DNA of 24,957 bases from Candidatus Hermodarchaeota archaeon (GCA_016840185.1 JAEOSV010000066.1:1-24957), one strand, 5' to 3'. Numbered from the stretch's first letter, positions 1 to 8,447 are shown. Notes: a model not told the origin generated them from the letters alone. Translations and numbers: made by a program.

Positions 1-121
1 ATAGTTGATTTTAATCATCGTCATCAAGGAAGAGAATCAATTCGTTTGGCATCGTAGTGTGAACCAAATTTATAGAGCTATCGGTGGGTTCCAGAAGGGT
101 TCTATGAAAAAGGGATAAGGC

Positions 122-129
122 TTTAAATA
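122..129 (+). promoter_or_regulatory. TATA box of the ferredoxin gene
   Basis: TTTAAATA preceded by a purine-rich stretch (AAGGGATAAGG) that could serve as a TFB recognition element. It lies about 55 bp before the ferredoxin ATG, which would give a leader of roughly 30 nt. It is called from sequence alone. Confidence 0.45.
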
Positions 130-183
130 AACCTGATAGATTCTCTACAGACCATTCCTCCTTCGTAGGGGTGTTCGATTAAC

Positions 184-402
184 ATGGTAGTTAAAACCTA
201 TAAGAATGAAGAAGGCGATTTCACCCTCGAAATCGACCTCGATAACTGTACTGGGGCTGCAGTCTGTAAAGATGTGTGCCCATCAGATGTCTTTGAAATC
301 GTTGATGGCAAAGCTACAGTACCGAACATCGACGCATGCGTTGAGTGTTGCGCCTGTGTTCAGAATTGTCCAGAAAATGCTATCACACATTCCTCTTGTT
401 AG
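184..402 (+). CDS. small dicluster ferredoxin, one cluster cysteine missing
   Basis: A 72-residue soluble electron carrier. The second cysteine motif is complete (C52-x2-C55-x2-C58-x3-C62-P). The first reads C22-x2-A25-x2-C28-x3-C32-P, so the cysteine expected at position 25 is alanine. In the bacterial-type 2[4Fe-4S] fold, cluster I would then keep only C22, C28 and C62, which predicts a [3Fe-4S] cluster as in seven-iron ferredoxins, with an intact [4Fe-4S] cluster from C52, C55, C58 and C32. A spare cysteine is the last residue (C72) and another is C56. It stands alone behind its own TATA box, with no redox enzyme beside it, so the partner is unknown. The family call is firm; the cluster type is inferred. 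Confidence 0.92.
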   Translation: MVVKTYKNEEGDFTLEIDLDNCTGAAVCKDVCPSDVFEIVDGKATVPNIDACVECCACVQNCPENAITHSSC

Positions 403-633
403 CCCACGAAGTGCCCCAGATGCTTCTTTTTGTATCTGGATTCACGGCGAGTGGAAGCACCACTCCTCTAGGGTTTCACATCCATCTAGTTTCAACTTTC
501 TCCAGCAAACAAGATATTGAACTGTCCTCAGTGTCGCTTGTGAGGTTGTGAGCAACTGCAAAATACTATAAAGGGAATCATGTATTGTTTCTATACTCGC
601 TTTCGGGATTCTGTTTTGTAAAAGGGAAAATCG
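403..633. other. intergenic region between ferredoxin and repeat protein
   Basis: No convincing gene was found; the open frames here start inside the ferredoxin gene and are shadows. The A/T-rich stretch AAATACTATAAAG near 560-572 is a possible TATA element for the downstream gene, leaving a leader of some 35-45 nt. AAAGGG shortly before the ATG at 634 is a weak Shine-Dalgarno candidate. Confidence 0.4.
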
Positions 634-1947
634 ATGTCACCTAAGGATAAGTCACAATCAAAGGCATCGAAGGCATCTAAGTCAAAAAAGAAGGATAAGA
701 AAAAGAAAGCCAAAGAACCCGAAACCCTTAGTGACAAAGCTCGCCAGATTCTTCATGAATCCAGTGAAATGGCTCAGGATCTTGAAGAAACTGATCAAGA
801 ACTGGCGAAAGCCGATATTTGTTCAGCTCATGCTTCCATGGAATTATGTGATGAAGCGCTTATTCTAGCAAAGGGGGTTCGACCTGGTAATCCCCGTTGG
901 CGTGCCCTTACAATTGTTGGAAAAGCCCTGGGACGATGTAAAGAAGCCAAAGACGCTGTTGAAACAGCGTTGAGTTTGAAAGATGAAGAAGACCGGGATT
1001 ATCTACTTGACGGGATTGCGCGGTCATTAGCCAACCAACAGAAAGTTGATGAAGCCTTAGACGTTGTTGAGAAAATTGAGAGTAAGGCTCGACGAATTCA
1101 TTCAACAGCTGCTGTCGCTGAGTCCCTGGCGGTTAATGGTCAGATCCGAGCGGCTGTTCAAGTTGCAGAGAAACTCGATGATCCTGAAAAAGCTGGACGG
1201 GTTCTTAGCAGTGCAATTGTCACGATGGCGAAGGAGAATCGGATTTCCGATTCCATGGATTTACTCTCAAATATCGAAGATGAAGGCTGGAAACCCGAAG
1301 CCTTGGGCGAAGTTTGCGCGGCTCTAGCCCGCATGCGAAATCTTCCGAAAGCCCTTGAGCTGTATGGTGAAGTCGTGAAAGAAGATCACCAAACCGTCGT
1401 TTTAGCACCCTTGGTGGGTGCCTTGGTTGAAGATGGGAAAGAATCGATGGCACTAGCCCTCATCGGAAATATCGACAATCGATTTGCCCGCGCAATTCTC
1501 ATCGCGAAAGTTGTCGGGGAATTAGTGGAAAACCAAGAAATCAAAAAGGCCATCAAAGTCACAGAGAAACTGGATGATGATGTCCCCCCTGATGCCCTCA
1601 TTGAAGTTGCCCGTGGATTTGCAGAGTTAGGGGAGGTTAAGCAAGCCACACAAATGGCTATGCGATTAGAAGTGAAAGGCTCACGCATTGCAGCACTCAC
1701 TGAAATTGCTCACGTGCTAACTGAGAAGGAACTGTATGACAATGCTTTGGAAGTCACCAAAGAATTGGAACGTAAGAAAGCTCGAAGCGTAGAGCAACTT
1801 CGAATAATTAAAGCGATGGCGGAAAATGGCCATGCTGCTAAAGCCCTTTCCTTAACCAAAGACATCGAAAGTCCATTGTACCAAATTTATGGTCTCAACC
1901 GTGTTGCTGTGGCAATTACCGGTCACGTTTTTGAGGAATATGTTTAA
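634..1947 (+). CDS. TPR-like helical-repeat protein with lysine-rich N-terminal tail
   Basis: A 437-residue predicted soluble scaffold with no enzyme domain recognised. Residues 4-29 are an almost pure Lys/Ser/Ala/Asp tail with a run of KKKDKKKKAK. From about residue 55 to the C-terminus the chain is built of roughly eleven helix-turn-helix units of about 31-35 residues. Each has small residues at the packing positions, for example A-x3-L-x3-G-x4-A followed by an I/L-E or L-D turn. This is the pattern of TPR/PPR-like alpha-solenoids, which bind proteins or sometimes RNA. The basic tail could contact nucleic acid, ribosomes or membrane, but that is inference. There is no signal peptide or membrane helix. 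The gene ends 3 bp from the stop of the convergent MFS gene. Confidence 0.8.
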   Translation: MSPKDKSQSKASKASKSKKKDKKKKAKEPETLSDKARQILHESSEMAQDLEETDQELAKADICSAHASMELCDEALILAKGVRPGNPRWRALTIVGKALGRCKEAKDAVETALSLKDEEDRDYLLDGIARSLANQQKVDEALDVVEKIESKARRIHSTAAVAESLAVNGQIRAAVQVAEKLDDPEKAGRVLSSAIVTMAKENRISDSMDLLSNIEDEGWKPEALGEVCAALARMRNLPKALELYGEVVKEDHQTVVLAPLVGALVEDGKESMALALIGNIDNRFARAILIAKVVGELVENQEIKKAIKVTEKLDDDVPPDALIEVARGFAELGEVKQATQMAMRLEVKGSRIAALTEIAHVLTEKELYDNALEVTKELERKKARSVEQLRIIKAMAENGHAAKALSLTKDIESPLYQIYGLNRVAVAITGHVFEEYV

Positions 1948-1950
1948 GAC

Positions 1951-3186
1951 TTAGATTGTTGGGTGCTTATCTTCTACGGAGATAGGCTTAGGTTCGCCTT
2001 CAATCGCGTCCGCGGGCTTCTTGATTTGTTTTTCGGCTCTCCTGAGAAACGCAAGGAGCGCAAGAGGAATCGGCATTAGCGTGGATGATATTATCAATGG
2101 CAATGTGGGAGAAATTGCAAACGCAACACCACCTATCACTGGTGAAAGAGGTGACAATGAGCGCCCAATTAGGTTGTACGATGATAAGGCGTCGGGTAAT
2201 TGACCTCGAGGGATGTTATGAGACAGTATGGCATTGTTAAGTGAGAAACAGTGGATGAATCCATAGAGTGCATAAATTAGCGGTAAGAAGGCTGCAGTGG
2301 GACTTAACAATAGTAGCCCATAAAACCCAAACGTGCCAAGAACAGGAAACACGAGTGCTCCAGTATAGGACCATCGGTCCCCAACCCATCCGACTAACGG
2401 TCCCAAGACTGCTCCTGAAGCATTTGCAATTGACCCCAATGCTCCGATTTGGGCTTCAATCAATCCCCACCGATCGAATAGCAACAGTGGAACGAACATA
2501 TTTGCCACCCAATAGAGTGCACTAACCGTGAACCAGAACATGGTTAGGAAAATAAACACCCGGTTCTTTAGAAATTCCCAGCTTCGTTGTTCTGATCTTT
2601 CTTCCCTAGTGGTTGGAATGTTAGAAATCGGTAATATGATTAGTGTACTTAGAACAAACAAAATTGCTGCAATTAGAAATAAGATTTCATAACCAAACAG
2701 ATTAATGATTGTCCCACCTAGCACAGGGCTAGGAATGCCTCCCAGCGCTGTTGATGCTGAAACGCCGCCAAAAGCTCGTCCCCGCCGAGAACCACCGGAT
2801 ATACTCGTTATGTATGCTCCAAAAGGAGCCATGGCAATCATACTGGCTCCTTCTAGGATCGCCCCAATCAATGCCATTTGCCAGGTAATCGCGAATAGGT
2901 ACAATAGGGGTGCAGGAATTATCACTAACCAGCCTATGAGCATAGTGCGCTTTTCACCAAGACGGTTTGTCAAAAACCCTCCGAGTGCAACAAAGAACAA
3001 CATGCTAAGTAAAAAGACCGTGGACCAGTAACCCACTTGCACCGAGTTGGCACCCAGTTCTTCACGCATGTAAAGGCCAATGAAATTACTATACAAGAAG
3101 ACACCAAAGATCCAGGTCATGTTCGCGGCTAACAGGAACGTGTAACTCCGTCGGGGACGTTGAATCTGAGCCGGTTCTGCCTCCAT
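1951..3186 (-). CDS. MFS transporter
   Basis: A 411-residue integral membrane protein with about 12 hydrophobic helices in two halves separated by a charged cytoplasmic loop around residues 195-210 (TTREERSEQR). The loop between helices 2 and 3 carries the major facilitator motif A (GGFLTNRLGEKR, residues 69-80). A related G-x3-D-R loop follows in the second half (GWVGDRWS). The family moves small solutes by uniport, symport or antiport; the substrate cannot be read from this sequence. The N-terminus is short and cytoplasmic, and the C-terminal tail is charged. The ATG has no obvious Shine-Dalgarno sequence but sits about 50 bp from a TATA-like element. The neighbours give no substrate clue. 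Confidence 0.9.
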   Translation of the reverse strand: MEAEPAQIQRPRRSYTFLLAANMTWIFGVFLYSNFIGLYMREELGANSVQVGYWSTVFLLSMLFFVALGGFLTNRLGEKRTMLIGWLVIIPAPLLYLFAITWQMALIGAILEGASMIAMAPFGAYITSISGGSRRGRAFGGVSASTALGGIPSPVLGGTIINLFGYEILFLIAAILFVLSTLIILPISNIPTTREERSEQRSWEFLKNRVFIFLTMFWFTVSALYWVANMFVPLLLFDRWGLIEAQIGALGSIANASGAVLGPLVGWVGDRWSYTGALVFPVLGTFGFYGLLLLSPTAAFLPLIYALYGFIHCFSLNNAILSHNIPRGQLPDALSSYNLIGRSLSPLSPVIGGVAFAISPTLPLIISSTLMPIPLALLAFLRRAEKQIKKPADAIEGEPKPISVEDKHPTI

Positions 3187-3231
3187 GGTCTGTCACTTGT
3201 CTTTCTGAAATTAATCTCTACACTGAACTAG

Positions 3232-3243
3232 TTATTTAAATAA
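3232..3243 (-). promoter_or_regulatory. TATA-like palindrome upstream of the MFS gene
   Basis: TTATTTAAATAA is a perfect 12-bp palindrome centred about 50 bp before the MFS start, in the short gap after the preceding minus-strand gene. It can serve as a TATA box; being symmetric, it does not fix direction by itself. Confidence 0.4.
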
Positions 3244-3262
3244 TTAACCAATAGTATGAGCT

Positions 3263-4489
3263 TTATTTTTGCAAAGCTTCTCGACGTGTTTGCTGTTTAA
3301 TTAAATCATGAAGTGCTGTACGGAGTTGAATCAACAACGACACCATTTGTTTCTCATATTCTTCCCACTGGGCTAGACGCGATTGATTAATCTCTTGGTA
3401 TAACTCGATGGATGAGCTTTGCAGGAATGCCCCGAGTTTACCGATTGTAGTTTTTAAACTTGGCATCTGAGGAAATAACCGCTGGTCTAAATCCTCAAGG
3501 AGCGCAAGGCTATGGGTCACACCAATCAACAATTGATTGGCATCGAAATTACTCGGAATGAATCCCGGAATCACTTCTGGATCAGCTTGTATGTATTCCA
3601 GCCACCATTTCTCCGCGGTCCCCTCATAGCTAAGCATCATTCGAATGGTTGACAACTCCGCTTGTCGCATATAGTAATCCGCAAGGTTTCGAGCTTCCAC
3701 AAATTCCTGAAACCTACGAGTTAATTCCTTCAACTCATTCACACTCTTCCGAGCTTCCTTGACGAATTTTTCCATTTCTTCAGGTGCTTTTAAAGTATCA
3801 TCATCCAATAGAACCATCTGTCGCCATTCCGTGAATGTGTGCAGCAGGGTGGCAAGATTACGGAGAAAATCTTCTTGTGTAGGCGCATTATACGTCGCCG
3901 CGATTATTTGCTGCATTTGGGCCAAGAGTTCCTGATAATTTACAGTTTTAATTCGTTTTAGCCGGAGTTCAACAATTTGCAGAGCCGGGCTTTCCAATCG
4001 CCTGATGAAGTCATCCATTTCAACCAATTGATCTAACAGCTCGCGGGTCTCTTTCACATACTCAAGAAAATCGTTCGTGGCATTATTCACCACTAATCGG
4101 ACATAGCCCTCATCCATCTTATGCTTCTGGAGTTCCTCTAAGACCACATCAGGCCCCTTGGTTAAGACTCGAATATTTTCTCGTTTGAATTCAAGGGTTT
4201 CAATTAGATCCAAAAACCATACTCGCCATCGCTCAATGTTTGTGAGCATTTTGTCAATTGTTGATAAACTCGAAAAAAGGTTGTTCAACCATTTTCTCTC
4301 AGCTCGCGCCAATTGGATAAACCGCGGTTCTTCGGTCTCCACAATCTGGTCGACTGGCAGTAGTGCTTCAAGCTTCGTAATGGCTTCCGGGGAATACATT
4401 TCGGTGTAGAACGTTCTTACGCTAAGTAGATACGTGAGTAGCGCTTCGCGAACCGTTGCTTCTCTATTGGCTACCGCTGTATCGCTCAT
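3263..4489 (-). CDS. unrecognised all-helical protein
   Basis: I do not recognise this 408-residue protein. It has no signal peptide or membrane helix and reads as almost entirely amphipathic alpha-helix. There are long heptad-like stretches rich in Leu, Glu, Gln and Arg, and few glycines or prolines, so a coiled-coil or helical-bundle fold is likely. A short interruption contains tandem tryptophans (AEKWWLEYIQADPEV) followed by a Gly/Pro-containing turn. A GTG 12 codons upstream at 4525 could add residues, but the ATG at 4489 has GGCGGGG just before it and begins a more usual N-terminus (MSDTAVANRE), so I chose that. It lies in a minus-strand block with two transporters. Function unknown; a structural or adaptor role is only a guess. 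Confidence 0.75.
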   Translation of the reverse strand: MSDTAVANREATVREALLTYLLSVRTFYTEMYSPEAITKLEALLPVDQIVETEEPRFIQLARAERKWLNNLFSSLSTIDKMLTNIERWRVWFLDLIETLEFKRENIRVLTKGPDVVLEELQKHKMDEGYVRLVVNNATNDFLEYVKETRELLDQLVEMDDFIRRLESPALQIVELRLKRIKTVNYQELLAQMQQIIAATYNAPTQEDFLRNLATLLHTFTEWRQMVLLDDDTLKAPEEMEKFVKEARKSVNELKELTRRFQEFVEARNLADYYMRQAELSTIRMMLSYEGTAEKWWLEYIQADPEVIPGFIPSNFDANQLLIGVTHSLALLEDLDQRLFPQMPSLKTTIGKLGAFLQSSSIELYQEINQSRLAQWEEYEKQMVSLLIQLRTALHDLIKQQTRREALQK

Positions 4490-4525
4490 GTTTTCCCCGC
4501 CAGAGCTGGTACACTTTTCCTTCAC

Positions 4526-4655
4526 AACACGGGAATAAGACTCTTTCTTAGAAGCTCTTTAAGCGCTTAGTCAACCCATTTATCTAATTTGTTGCTTTAT
4601 ACTTATTTACTCTATTTGAATTATAATATGTTTACACATTTATATTAGTTATATG
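4526..4655 (-). promoter_or_regulatory. A/T-rich intergenic promoter region
   Basis: An A/T-rich gap between the EamA transporter and the helical-protein gene. Read on the minus strand it contains TAAATAAGTATAAAG (about 4594-4608), a plausible TATA element some 110 bp before the ATG. Closer to the gene is a 10-bp palindrome, TAAGCGCTTA (4560-4569). Further A/T runs near 4621-4655 could end the upstream transcript. No small gene was seen. Confidence 0.3.
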
Positions 4656-5639
4656 TTATTCTTCTGAATCTTTATCTAACTTAATATTCGGTGAAGTACC
4701 ATTTCGGGTTCGAAGCAGGGGAATAAACATTGCAGCTAGCATTACCAATATGATGCCAATCCAATCAATAGTTGTTGGGACTTCGCCAAGAAAAAGTAAT
4801 GCTAGGATGGCGATTTGTGCCAACATTGTACTGTTGATGATGGTGGTTTCGAGAGCTGTCAGCCGGCGCATGGACCAATTCCATAGAGTAAAGGCAACGG
4901 CGGTGTTGACGACAGCAAGCCAAAGAATCGTAACAATCCCCCAAAGTGAGAGGATAACAACTGGTGTGGTAATTACACCTGCGGCTAATAGGAATACTGC
5001 ACCGATGGTCATGCTGATTGCTGTCACCACGAGTGCTGATACTTCCTGTGTACGGTTGATTTTCCGTCCGATGATTGCAGAGAACGCATTAGCTACCAAA
5101 CTAATGACGACAATGAGAATGCCGAACAAAGAGCTGGTCAGGATATCAACGGGCCAGAAATAGAAGTATGCTCCCAGTAACGCGACGAGGACCAAGGTGA
5201 TTTGTTTCTTGTTGGGTTTTTCGTTCAAAAAGAAGAAGGCAAAGATCACCACGAGAATCGTTGTGAAATTCAGGATGAAACTCACGGTCAGGGCAGGAAG
5301 TAAAGCCAATCCAATGAACTGCGTTCCCATAGTGATCGTGTAATACACCACTCCATAGATGATTAATCGACGCCACCACGCCTTTGGTAACGCACGAATT
5401 TCCTTACGGTGAGAAGGAATAGCAAATGCGGCTACCAGAAGGATGATTGCCGCAATCGAATAACGGAGCCCCGCAAAAATTAGTGGGGGTATTTCAGTCA
5501 GCCCAAATTTAATGATGACAAAGGATGACGACCAGAGTATAGTGACAAAGAAGGCGGTTAGTACCGCTAGCCAGTATTTTTTGTCAATCTTCCGAGCAGG
5601 GTCGGAAGGAACCGGAGAATACGTCACAAAGCAACCCAC
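4656..5639 (-). CDS. EamA/DMT-family transporter
   Basis: A 327-residue membrane protein with about ten hydrophobic helices arranged as two EamA repeats, typical of the drug/metabolite transporter superfamily, whose members usually have 280-310 residues. First-repeat hallmarks include the opening helix with a W-S-S-S-F motif and a G-L-x2-I-P-P-L-x-F-A-x-L-R-Y segment. The second repeat has the conserved W-N-W-S-M-R-R and a P-x6-W-x-G-I segment near the end. The family exports metabolites or amino acids; the substrate is not predictable here. Translation must begin at a GTG or a nearby internal start, because a TGA lies two codons upstream in frame. The tail is acidic (KLDKDSEE). Confidence 0.88.
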   Translation of the reverse strand: MGCFVTYSPVPSDPARKIDKKYWLAVLTAFFVTILWSSSFVIIKFGLTEIPPLIFAGLRYSIAAIILLVAAFAIPSHRKEIRALPKAWWRRLIIYGVVYYTITMGTQFIGLALLPALTVSFILNFTTILVVIFAFFFLNEKPNKKQITLVLVALLGAYFYFWPVDILTSSLFGILIVVISLVANAFSAIIGRKINRTQEVSALVVTAISMTIGAVFLLAAGVITTPVVILSLWGIVTILWLAVVNTAVAFTLWNWSMRRLTALETTIINSTMLAQIAILALLFLGEVPTTIDWIGIILVMLAAMFIPLLRTRNGTSPNIKLDKDSEE

Positions 5640-5727
5640 GCATCATTACTCATCTCACGGTAAGTTGAGAAGTAAAAAGCTTTCTTCAATTTAAGGAATG
5701 AGAAAAAACAAAAGTCAAAGTGTAATT

Positions 5728-6234
5728 TTAAGTGTCTTTCAAGATATCCACGACCATGTCCTGGAGTGCTCTTTCAAATTTTGGGTCGTGTTCCTGTGAG
5801 ACTTCTATGTAGGGAACCCCAAGATGCTTAGCAAGTTGTTTTGCTTCACGTTTTGTGACACGTCGGCTTTTCCGTGTTTCTTGTCGAGTTCCCACGAGCA
5901 CCGCTGGAACAATACCAAGAACTCGCTGAACTTCATCCACCCAATTCATGACATTGTCAAAGGACATGCGATCGTTGAGACTAAACACGTATACAACGCC
6001 TGCCCCGCCACGTATTAGTCTCCTTCGAAGCTTTGCTAGGTTGGGTGAGTCAGTTAAATTCCAAATCTGAAGTTGGACACGTACTGGGTCCATATCGAAT
6101 TGCTTCGCCCCAAAGGAGCTACCGAGTTTTGTGCGGAACCCGTCAACATAAACACCGTCGGAAAACCCACACATTAGTGAAGTCTTTCCTACGCCCTCAT
6201 CGCCTACGAACAGAATTTTCAAAGCCCACTTCAT
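5728..6234 (-). CDS. degenerate Ras/Rab-like small GTPase
   Basis: A 168-residue Ras-superfamily protein counted from the ATG at 6234, where the fold begins (MKWALKILFVGDEG). The reading frame runs further upstream, but that extension is not GTPase-like. The P-loop is intact (GDEGVGKTS, residues 11-19) and a switch I threonine is possible (T35). The G3 motif is not: aligned with WDTAGQ, this protein reads WNLTDS (58-63), so the Mg-contacting Asp is Asn, the switching Gly is Asp, and the catalytic Gln is Ser. G4 reads GTRQE (115-119), a weakened T/NKxD, and G5 is EVSQE rather than ETSAK. It may bind nucleotide but probably does not cycle normally. It lies 200 bp downstream of the two sensor genes, on the same strand. 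No lipidation cysteine is present at the C-terminus. Confidence 0.85.
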   Translation of the reverse strand: MKWALKILFVGDEGVGKTSLMCGFSDGVYVDGFRTKLGSSFGAKQFDMDPVRVQLQIWNLTDSPNLAKLRRRLIRGGAGVVYVFSLNDRMSFDNVMNWVDEVQRVLGIVPAVLVGTRQETRKSRRVTKREAKQLAKHLGVPYIEVSQEHDPKFERALQDMVVDILKDT

Positions 6235-6434
6235 GTTAGTCAAAGGTTGAGTGGATGAAAGTTTCTGTGGCCAATCTATTTTGTGAAACCCTCCATCGCA
6301 GGGGGTTAGTAACCATAACATAAAGCAGTATCGTTGCGAAGATGAAATGGAATAATCTTTCATCATCTTAGAATCCAGCTGTTTTAATTTTTGGAATTTG
6401 GCTCCAAAATGAAATTTGATTCCAGTTTTCAGTT
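6235..6434 (-). promoter_or_regulatory. upstream region of the degenerate GTPase
   Basis: A 200-bp gap between the HEAT-repeat sensor and the GTPase. On the minus strand ACAAAATAGATT (about 6271-6283) is a weak TATA candidate some 40 bp before the GTPase ATG, so the GTPase may have its own promoter instead of relying on read-through. The GTPase frame stays open across this gap, but the residues encoded there show no family similarity. Confidence 0.3.
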
Positions 6435-8432
6435 TCAACGGCTGGGTCTTCGTTTTCGTTTGGGCTTTAGCTTAGCGATTGCTTCTGTCAAGCTTTCCTT
6501 GACGGTTGGATCATCCTCTTTCTTCAGTGCTTGTTTCAATGGTCGGAGCCCCTTTGATGCGCCAATTTCGCCCAGTGCCCATGCAGCACCACCACGGACT
6601 AATCCATCTTCATCTTTGAGGGCACGAATAAGGGCGTTCGTTGCCCGAGGATCACCGATACGTCCGAGGCTTACAGCGGCTCGCCATCGGATATAGCTGT
6701 CTTCATCTTTCAGAGCAACAATGAGGGGTTGGACACCGGCATCACCAACTTGTCCGAGTGCGTCGGTTGCTCCACGACGGGCATCTATATTCCCTTCCTG
6801 CAAAGCTTGCAGAAGCGGGTCAACTGCAGCCGCCCCCACTCGTGCGGCTTCGTTCCATTGGCCACGAGCAATGAAATGTTGAGCTTTTTCGCGATCACTT
6901 ACACCCCACTCTGGTTCATCGAGGACAGCTCCGCAATAAATACAGCTAAGCCATTTGGGACTCACTGGTGATGAACATTTAGGACAGCGGTTGGCTCCCT
7001 TTACGCGTTCAGTTTCCTCGTCACGCACTGATTCAACCATTGACGCAAAAGCACGGGTGAGTTGTCCGATTTCATCTTTTTTCGATAGCAGTTCAGGATC
7101 CAAGTCCACCCCTGCGAGGATGTCCTTTCGTGCCTTATCTGTCGAAAGGCTCACAGCTAGGTCTGTGAGATGGCTAATAGGCTTAACGATGTAAAATGCA
7201 ATTACTAGACCAATGGCAATGGCTACTACGAGTGTAATGACCATGATGGCTATTACCTGAATTGTAGTGGTATACGTGGCTGTAGCCATTCTTGCTTGCA
7301 GTGGTGCGACGGACGCAACGGCTTCAGAAACAGGTACAAATACCAAACAAATGTAGTCACCTTTCTCGACGGGAGTATACGCCAGATAGCGCTGTTGAAT
7401 GTTTCGTGTATAGGTGAGTAGACCTGAGGAGCCTGATGTGATTTGACCGATTTGTCCGCTAGTTAGCGCAGAAGAGTCGTCGGAGTTGATTTCTACTTCG
7501 CTAATGAGGGGAAGTGGTTCGTTTGGATCGGTAGGGATGTATTCCGGATGCGCTACAACTAATGACGTGGAGGTGATGAGTGAAGCGTATCCTGTGTCTA
7601 ATATTTGGAAGTCTAGGATTTTGTCCACGATATCTTGAATGGAGATATCACCACAGATGCTGCCCATCAGTGTTCCATTAGGATAATAGACTGCACGGCC
7701 AATCGTAATGAGGGGAACACCATCGATTTCATCGAAGTAAGGTTCGGTAAAGACGATGTCTCCTTGTCCGGCAATGACTTCCTGATACCAGGGTTGGGTG
7801 GTGGGATAATAGGGATCAGCCATCCGCTCCGCTAGTGAACCTCCAACCACGGATCCGGGATAGTTAATGAAGAGGTTACTGCCCGCGAAGGCGATGTAGA
7901 GCCAACGAAAATCAGGAGCGTTAGCATGGATGTTTTGGAAAATATAGTCCATAGACGCAACGGCTTCTATGGTTTCGTTGAACTTAGCGCTGCGTTGCCA
8001 GTAGTTGGTGTGGTTGGATCCAGGGTAATAGTAACTGGCATAACTCCATGAAAGCCATACCTGATAGGAGGCATCATAATAGGTGTCGGTGGGAACAAGT
8101 CCTGGGCTGCGGTCGAATTCAAAGAACCAATCATAATAAACGTCTCGTGGACCGTACCGTGAGCCGTTTAGAATGTGTTCGAGTTCATTGGCCATCATTA
8201 GGACCATGGATTCCGCGTTTTCGAATTTTTGATGAATGATGCTGGCGATTTGACTGGATTGACTTTGGAGGTTGGTCTGAATCTGCGTTTGGAGGGCATC
8301 ACTCGATTGATCATAGGTTGTTGTGCCGATAAGGTCAGTGAATCCGATGGAGAGGATTCCGATTACGCTGATAAATAGTAGTGCTAGCAGGACATAACTG
8401 ATGAGAACGTTGGTCCGGATACTTCGTGCCAT
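6435..8432 (-). CDS. membrane sensor: dCache-like domain, HAMP, zinc ribbon, HEAT repeats
   Basis: A 665-residue predicted receptor. Residues 9-31 are a first membrane helix. Residues about 35-375 form a double-Cache-like extracellular domain, with the typical P-W-Y (214-216), S/T-E-P-Y-F-D (229-234) and N-G-T-L-M-G-x4-D-I (252-263) segments. A second membrane helix (about 391-415) and a HAMP-like segment (about 415-470) follow. A zinc ribbon (C483, C486, C497, C500) comes next, then four HEAT/PBS-lyase-like repeats (about 530-655) and a basic tail. There is no kinase, methyl-accepting, cyclase or GGDEF output. A GTG four codons upstream is possible, but the ATG at 8432 has GGAGTGGA plus seven bases before it, exactly as at the upstream sensor gene. 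That Shine-Dalgarno overlaps the previous stop (TAAGGAG), implying translational coupling. Cache family and topology are known-family inference; the output mechanism is unknown. Confidence 0.87.
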   Translation of the reverse strand: MARSIRTNVLISYVLLALLFISVIGILSIGFTDLIGTTTYDQSSDALQTQIQTNLQSQSSQIASIIHQKFENAESMVLMMANELEHILNGSRYGPRDVYYDWFFEFDRSPGLVPTDTYYDASYQVWLSWSYASYYYPGSNHTNYWQRSAKFNETIEAVASMDYIFQNIHANAPDFRWLYIAFAGSNLFINYPGSVVGGSLAERMADPYYPTTQPWYQEVIAGQGDIVFTEPYFDEIDGVPLITIGRAVYYPNGTLMGSICGDISIQDIVDKILDFQILDTGYASLITSTSLVVAHPEYIPTDPNEPLPLISEVEINSDDSSALTSGQIGQITSGSSGLLTYTRNIQQRYLAYTPVEKGDYICLVFVPVSEAVASVAPLQARMATATYTTTIQVIAIMVITLVVAIAIGLVIAFYIVKPISHLTDLAVSLSTDKARKDILAGVDLDPELLSKKDEIGQLTRAFASMVESVRDEETERVKGANRCPKCSSPVSPKWLSCIYCGAVLDEPEWGVSDREKAQHFIARGQWNEAARVGAAAVDPLLQALQEGNIDARRGATDALGQVGDAGVQPLIVALKDEDSYIRWRAAVSLGRIGDPRATNALIRALKDEDGLVRGGAAWALGEIGASKGLRPLKQALKKEDDPTVKESLTEAIAKLKPKRKRRPSR

Positions 8433-8447
8433 TTCATGATCCACTCC

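Noticed and set aside
1..57. An 18-codon open frame running in from the left edge to a TAG
   Set aside because: It could be the tail of a truncated gene but is far too short to support.
206..551. Overlapping open frames across and after the ferredoxin gene
   Set aside because: They start inside the ferredoxin gene in other frames and encode no recognisable protein.
4560..4569. 10-bp palindrome TAAGCGCTTA as an operator
   Set aside because: Short palindromes of this size are expected by chance in A/T-rich gaps, and nothing else supports it.
6235..6438. A 68-codon N-terminal extension of the degenerate GTPase
   Set aside because: The extra residues are not GTPase-like, and the ATG at 6234 starts exactly at the first beta-strand.
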